Of a stretch of 37,062 nucleotides of DNA, positions 32,495 to 37,062 are shown piece after piece; within the stretch, counting starts at the first letter, position 1, and the number at the start of each line of letters is the position of its first letter. The position numbers and the translations under genes were made by a program. The DNA is from Candidatus Phycosocius bacilliformis (GTDB lineage: Bacteria; Pseudomonadota; Alphaproteobacteria; Caulobacterales; Aquidulcibacteraceae), in contig NZ_BFBR01000014.1 in the NCBI RefSeq assembly GCF_003112735.1, positions 1-37,062 on the forward strand. The letters are read 5' to 3'. The notes below the pieces were generated by a model. That model did not search any database. It was given only the letters and a program-made list of their open reading frames with translations, and was not told the DNA's origin.

Positions 32495-33112
32495 ATGTCG
32501 AAGTCCTTGGCGGTCGCGTGTCTCGCGCTCGCAACCCTGATTGTGCCTGCCAGTCTGGCCGGAGCCCAGCCAGCAGGCCGCCCTGCTGCTGGCAAAGCAA
32601 CTGCCGCCAATCCTGCCGCAGGCTGGACCATTGATGCCCGCCAAAGCCGGATCGGTTTTTCGACCAAATGGGCCGGCAATGCCGTCAATGGCAGTTTCCG
32701 CCAATGGTCAGGCGATATCCGCTTTGACCCCGCCAATCTGGCTGGCAGCCAAGCTCTCATCACCATCAATACCGGCAGTGCTGTGACTGGTGTCAAGGAA
32801 CCAGACGACAATCTGGCGACCCCGGACTGGTTTGACGCCCGCAAGTTTCCCACGGCCCGCTTTGCCACTCAGTCCATTCGGTCAACGGGGCCGGGCCGTT
32901 ATGTTGCCGACGGCATCTTGACCATCAAAGGCGTCAATTATCGGGTCAACCTGCCATTTGCGCTGACCATCAATGGCAATGTGGCCACAATGACCGGACA
33001 GGCCCGGCTCGACCGGATCAATCTGAAACTCGGGCTGGAGTCTGATGCCGCTGCTGAGTGGGTCGCCCGCGAGGTGGTCGTCACCGTCGCCGTTCGGGCA
33101 ACCCGCAAATAG
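32495..33112 (+). CDS. YceI-family periplasmic protein (second, divergent copy)
   Basis: This 205-residue protein has a signal peptide (SKSLAVACLALATLIVPASLAGA) and a YceI barrel from ~residue 43 (WTIDARQSRIGFSTKW). It includes LATPDWFDARKFPTARF, GRYVADGILTIKGVNYRVNLPF and AEWVAREVVVTVAVRA. It differs strongly from the first copy: the loop around TGVKEPDDNLATPDWF is the form found in the E. coli YceI branch, whereas the first copy has the shorter form. Thus the copies are not a recent duplication. It ends the operon and is followed by a terminator shared with the convergent gene. Confidence 0.87.
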   Translation: MSKSLAVACLALATLIVPASLAGAQPAGRPAAGKATAANPAAGWTIDARQSRIGFSTKWAGNAVNGSFRQWSGDIRFDPANLAGSQALITINTGSAVTGVKEPDDNLATPDWFDARKFPTARFATQSIRSTGPGRYVADGILTIKGVNYRVNLPFALTINGNVATMTGQARLDRINLKLGLESDAAAEWVAREVVVTVAVRATRK

Positions 33113-33114
33113 AT

Positions 33115-33151
33115 GCGAAAAAGGCTGGGTCCGATGGACCCAGCCTTTCTG
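33115..33151. terminator. Bidirectional terminator between yceI and the SnoaL-like gene
   Basis: A 12-bp stem (AAGGCTGGGTCC at 33121-33132, GGACCCAGCCTT at 33136-33147, loop GAT) is followed by a T-containing tail on the plus strand. On the minus strand TTTTTCGC follows, so it serves both convergent genes. Confidence 0.9.
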
Positions 33152-33185
33152 AGATAGCAAGCAATGCTGATGCGCTGCAATCAGC

Positions 33186-33686
33186 CTATTTGGTTGGTTC
33201 TGGCATCATCGACGAGTGCAAGTGATAGATTTTCCACGCACCCTCTTCATATTTGTAGATGAATGAATAACGCGCTTTCACCACAGTCACAGCCTTGGTT
33301 TCTGGATTGGTCAGCGCGACGTCCCAAGTTCCCAGACGGGTGGCGGTCTTGCAGTCAATCGCAATCGTGCTGGTTTGGATTGTGCCAACCGGGCTATTCT
33401 TCAAAAAGCCGACAAAATAATCATTGATGGCTTCTGGTGTTGTGCGCGGCGTATTGGAAACTGTCGCAAGCAAAACCGCATCCTTGGCGAACAATGGGGT
33501 TACCTTGGCGGGATCCTTGGTCGCCCAAGCAGCATTGAACCGAGCGAATTGGCCTTCGATATCTGCAGCGGTGGCAGCGGGGCACTGAGAATTGTGGCTG
33601 TGGCCCTTGTGTTTGTGGGCTTGGGCAGGCGCCACAAATGCAAGGGCGGCGGCCGCTGCAAGAGCGAAAGATACAGAATATGTCAT
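33186..33686 (-). CDS. Small exported SnoaL-like (DUF4440/SgcJ-type) protein with His-rich N-terminus
   Basis: This 166-residue protein has a signal peptide (SFALAAAAALAFVAPAQA). The mature start, HKHKGHSHN, is rich in histidine and could bind zinc, copper or nickel. The rest is a cone-shaped NTF2-like fold of the SnoaL/DUF4440 kind. FARFNAAWATKDPAKVTPLFAKDAV is the usual first helix and loop, and the C-terminal strands include ARYSFIYKYEEGAWKIYHLHSS. Two cysteines (NSQCPAA and IDCKTAT) might form a disulfide. The ATG at 33686 has GGAGG seven bases before it. Such proteins include isomerases, ligand-binding proteins and unassigned forms. The function here is not known, and the family naming SgcJ/EcaC oxidoreductase is not well supported biochemically. 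Confidence 0.75.
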   Translation of the reverse strand: MTYSVSFALAAAAALAFVAPAQAHKHKGHSHNSQCPAATAADIEGQFARFNAAWATKDPAKVTPLFAKDAVLLATVSNTPRTTPEAINDYFVGFLKNSPVGTIQTSTIAIDCKTATRLGTWDVALTNPETKAVTVVKARYSFIYKYEEGAWKIYHLHSSMMPEPTK

Positions 33687-33855
33687 GAGTAGGCCTCCAA
33701 ATGTTGCTCGTGCGCATATGTCGATCCATGGACCGCCTCACAAGGTGTTGATTCAAAAGTTGAAGGCGCGTGAACTCTTCGTGATATGTCGAGTCATATG
33801 AACTCTTGCTGCTGTGGCATTTTGACTTTCCCGGCCAAGCTGTCACAGGACGGCC

Positions 33856-34800
33856 ATGGACCCTGAATCCGCCCCTGCTTTATCGACCGTCACAGCAGCC
33901 GTTGCCGCCTTGTCACGCGGCGCCTTGGTGGGCTTGCCGACCGAGACCGTCTATGGCCTGGGAGCCGATGCAACCCAAAGCACTGCTGTTGCGCGCATTT
34001 TTGCTGCCAAGGGTCGACCACACTTCAATCCACTGATTTCACACGTGCCCGATCTGGCCGCAGCCCAGAAGTTGGGGGTTTTTTCGCCGCTGGCGACGCG
34101 CCTCGCAGCGGCTTTCTGGCCCGGCCCGCTTACCTTGGTGGTGCCGCGGACAGCTGATTGCCCGGTGTGTGAGCTGGCCTGTGCCGGCCTGCCAACCATT
34201 GCGCTGCGCGTGCCATCACACCCTGTGATGCAGGCCGTTTTGCAAGCATTTGCCAAACCTGTTGCAGCCCCGTCGGCCAATCTATCGGGCAGGCCATCAC
34301 CCACACTGGCCGCCCATGTTGAATCCGAATTGGGCGCTCATGTCGCACTGGTTGTCGACGGAGGACCCTGCGCTGTGGGGCTCGAAAGCGCTGTCGTGGC
34401 CGTCGACGGAGAGCGGGCCACACTTCTGCGGCTCGGCGGGCTATCACGGGAGGCGCTTGAAGCGGTCGCCGGTCCGTTGATGTCCCCCCATGAAGTTGAT
34501 CAGGCCGCCCCGCCTGCGCCGGGGATGGTGCTGCGCCATTATGCGCCGCAGGCCCTGGTTCGCCTCAATGTAACAGCTCCGGCTCCAGGAGAGATTTGGA
34601 TTGGCTTTGGCCCCGATTGTGCAGCAGCGGACTTTAATCTGTCGCCGACCGGCGATGTGACCGAGGCCGCAGCCAATCTGTTTGCTTATTTGCGCGCGGC
34701 TGATGCCCAAAAACCCAGAGCCATAGCGTTTGCACCAATACCAGCCACCGGTTTGGGAGAAGCCATTTTGGACCGCCTACATCGGGCCGCGGAGGGCTAG
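33856..34800 (+). CDS. Threonylcarbamoyl-AMP synthase, Sua5-type
   Basis: This 314-residue enzyme makes threonylcarbamoyl-adenylate from threonine, bicarbonate and ATP, the first step of t6A formation at position 37 of ANN-decoding tRNAs. The YrdC/TsaC domain (~10-200) shows GLPTETVYGLGADA, the KGRPHFNPLISH lysine-arginine motif, FWPGPLTLVV, ALRVPSHP and APSANLSGRPSPT. A linker follows (RLGGLSREAL), then the Sua5 C-terminal domain (~230-310, APGMVLRHYAPQA as its hallmark). The second domain makes this the long Sua5 form rather than short TsaC. ATG 33856 has AGGA six bases upstream. The gene is followed by a hairpin and then aspartate aminotransferase 117 bases on. Confidence 0.92.
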   Translation: MDPESAPALSTVTAAVAALSRGALVGLPTETVYGLGADATQSTAVARIFAAKGRPHFNPLISHVPDLAAAQKLGVFSPLATRLAAAFWPGPLTLVVPRTADCPVCELACAGLPTIALRVPSHPVMQAVLQAFAKPVAAPSANLSGRPSPTLAAHVESELGAHVALVVDGGPCAVGLESAVVAVDGERATLLRLGGLSREALEAVAGPLMSPHEVDQAAPPAPGMVLRHYAPQALVRLNVTAPAPGEIWIGFGPDCAAADFNLSPTGDVTEAAANLFAYLRAADAQKPRAIAFAPIPATGLGEAILDRLHRAAEG

Positions 34801-34836
34801 CACACCCACCAATGGGCGGCCGCCATGCTGAAAAGA

Positions 34837-34853
34837 CAAGGCCTTTGGCCTTG
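34837..34853. other. Hairpin between sua5 and the aminotransferase gene
   Basis: CAAGGCC and GGCCTTG form a perfect 7-bp stem with a TTT loop. No T-run follows on the plus strand, so it is at best a weak terminator or a processing site. Confidence 0.4.
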
Positions 34854-34875
34854 CACCCACGTTCCAGCACCGTAA

Positions 34876-36123
<1,248 letters not shown>

Positions 36124-36182
36124 GGACGCTGTGAGCCAGTCATTGAGCTTTTTTGCTCAGAACCACGTCGTGAAACCTGCAC

Positions 36183-36272
36183 TGTCCTCGTCGCCGGAAC
36201 GCGGCGCAGAGCGGGGACCCGTTTGCGTTTAGCGTCATGAGATCCCGGATCGGCTTCGCCGACCGGGATGAC
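36183..36272 (+). repeat. REP-like palindromic element, degenerate copy
   Basis: It matches the family at GCAGAGCGGGGACC, GATCCCGGATCGGC and GACCGGGATGACA, but its left terminus is altered (GTCCTCGTCGCC instead of GTCATCCCCGCC). It has the same orientation as the array at 118-490. Confidence 0.8.
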
Positions 36273-36522
36273 ACGCTGTTGTGGAAGTTCACTTCCACTT
36301 AGAACCGCTTTGGTGAAACCTGCGTTTCACCAAAACGGCTCATCGAGTTTGAGCGCGACATCTGGGTCGTCAAGTGTCGGTTTTCTCTGAAAACCGATCG
36401 CAGCGCGACGCAGCAAAGCTGCGCACTTGACCACCCAGTTGTCGCAGAAACAATTGAGGCTGCGGTTTGGTGACCAGATTGGGCACCAAAGCGCTTCCAG
36501 ATCAGAATCCTTCCAAAAACGA

Positions 36523-36614
36523 TGTCATCCCCGCCGGAGCGAAGCGCAGAGCGGGGACCCCCTCGCGCCTGTGCGGCACAAGGTCCCGGATCGGCTGCGC
36601 CGTCCGGGATGACA
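36523..36614 (+). repeat. REP-like palindromic element
   Basis: TGTCATCCCCGCCG at its left and CCGTCCGGGATGACA at its right form the outer inverted repeat. GGGGACC and GGTCCC form the inner one. The loop sequence differs from the left array (CTCGCGCCTGTGCGGCACAA). Confidence 0.9.
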
Positions 36615-36645
36615 CCCATTTATAAATGCAACCAACTCTAAACGA

Positions 36646-36737
36646 CGTCATCCCCGCCGGAGCGAAGCGCAGAGCGGGGACCTCCTCGCGCACGTGCGCA
36701 ATGAGATCCCGGATCGGCTTCGCCGTCCGGGATGATA
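36646..36737 (+). repeat. REP-like palindromic element
   Basis: A further copy lies 123 bp after the previous element, so these two keep the ~122-bp phase seen in the left array. The left end is CGTCATCCCCGCC and the right end is CCGTCCGGGATGATA, one base off the terminal consensus. Confidence 0.9.
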
Positions 36738-36803
36738 GCATTGTGGGGGTGGGGGCCATTCCAATCTATCCCACCGCACAACATCCCCAGCCATGATGGT
36801 GTC

Positions 36804-37062
36804 ATGGCCTTCTCGCTTGCCCCCTTTGCCTTTGTGCTGTCCCTCGCCTTACAGCTGCATGGCCATGTCTTGGCAAAGGACAATTTGTGGGAACGGCCAC
36901 ACTTTGTGCGCAAGGCGGTGGCCGCACGTTTGCGCGCGGGGGTGCGCGCGCTTGAGGCCTTCTTGCGCCGGATATTGATCCTGATGGCGCTTGATCTGGA
37001 GCATGAATTGGTCGCCAAGCCGCAGGTTGAAAACCTGCGCCGCAAGAAGGCGCGCAAAGTGC
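36804..37062 (+). CDS. Unrecognised protein, N-terminal part only (runs off the window)
   Basis: An open frame begins with ATG at 36804 and stays open to the end of the window (86 codons). The N-terminus, AFSLAPFAFVLSLALQLHGH, is hydrophobic and could be a signal or membrane segment. It is followed by a basic, Arg/Ala/Leu-rich helical part (RKAVAARLRAGVRALEAFLRR) and LILMALDLEHELVAKPQ. Codon use with G/C in third positions matches the neighbours. No strong ribosome binding site is seen; a second ATG at 36793 opens a short different frame. I do not recognise the family. Confidence 0.5.
   Translation, partial: MAFSLAPFAFVLSLALQLHGHVLAKDNLWERPHFVRKAVAARLRAGVRALEAFLRRILILMALDLEHELVAKPQVENLRRKKARKV

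Larger units (their letters stand above)
36124..36803. other. Repeat-rich intergenic region
   Basis: This 680-bp stretch between the aminotransferase and the last gene holds three dispersed palindromic elements. Between the first and second are three hairpins: one at 36305-36338 (TTTGGTGAAAC/GTTTCACCAAA with a CTGC loop), one at 36378-36396 (CGGTTTTC/GAAAACCG) and a small CGCAG/CTGCG one near 36409-36423. There is no credible coding frame. The aminotransferase has no obvious T-rich terminator here. Confidence 0.6.

Noticed and set aside
32400-33112. The second YceI gene as a recent duplicate of the first
   Set aside because: The two proteins share only the fold-level pattern and differ in loop form, so the copies are old or separately acquired.

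Overview
The window looks like a chromosomal segment from an alphaproteobacterium of the Caulobacterales/Maricaulales type. The best evidence is the back-to-back pair gcrA (cell-cycle regulator that works with GANTC methylation) and chpT (histidine phosphotransferase of the CckA-ChpT-CtrA relay), together with TRAP, TelA, acyl-CoA dehydrogenase and YceI genes in typical alphaproteobacterial style. The order-level assignment is inference; no rRNA or tRNA gene was seen.

Layout. The left edge (1-830) holds the last 38 codons of an IS110-family transposase, directly abutting a tandem array of three ~92-bp palindromic REP-like elements, then an apparently non-coding, hairpin-rich stretch. At 829-1750 a 181-bp copy of the 3' end of an SMP-30/gluconolactonase gene lies in direct repeat with the intact gene, and a small GIY-YIG nuclease gene sits between the two copies. 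Next come an SDR dehydrogenase (-), a GT4-GT9 glycosyltransferase pair (+), infC with an AUC start (+), a secreted M24 peptidase (+), a TakP-like TRAP operon dctP-dctQ-dctM (-), an SDR gene divergent from an ArsR-type regulator, a telA-xpaC-xpaC operon (-), a Tat-exported alpha/beta-hydrolase-like protein lacking its nucleophile serine (-), a TolC-type outer-membrane channel (+), an EAL-domain protein (+) and a methylsuccinyl-CoA-dehydrogenase-like flavoprotein (+).

The regulatory core is 22082-29235: gcrA (-), chpT (+), then cheA-cheW-cheY-cheB-cheR (+). In the chemotaxis cluster the cheA/cheW, cheY/cheB and cheB/cheR junctions overlap as ATGA. CheA carries an extra C-terminal receiver-like domain. 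A CtrA-like half-site pair lies about 70 bp before cheA and a GANTC site just before chpT, so this region may tie motility control to the cell cycle.

The right part holds a DmdC-like acyl-CoA dehydrogenase (-), a yceI-cytochrome b561-yceI operon (+), a small exported SnoaL-like protein (-), a Sua5-type tRNA threonylcarbamoyl-AMP synthase (+), an aspartate aminotransferase (+), three more copies of the palindromic repeat, and the start of an unrecognised gene that runs off the window. The least ordinary parts are the IS110/REP junction, the GIY-YIG cassette with its duplicated gene end, and the gcrA-chpT-che neighbourhood.
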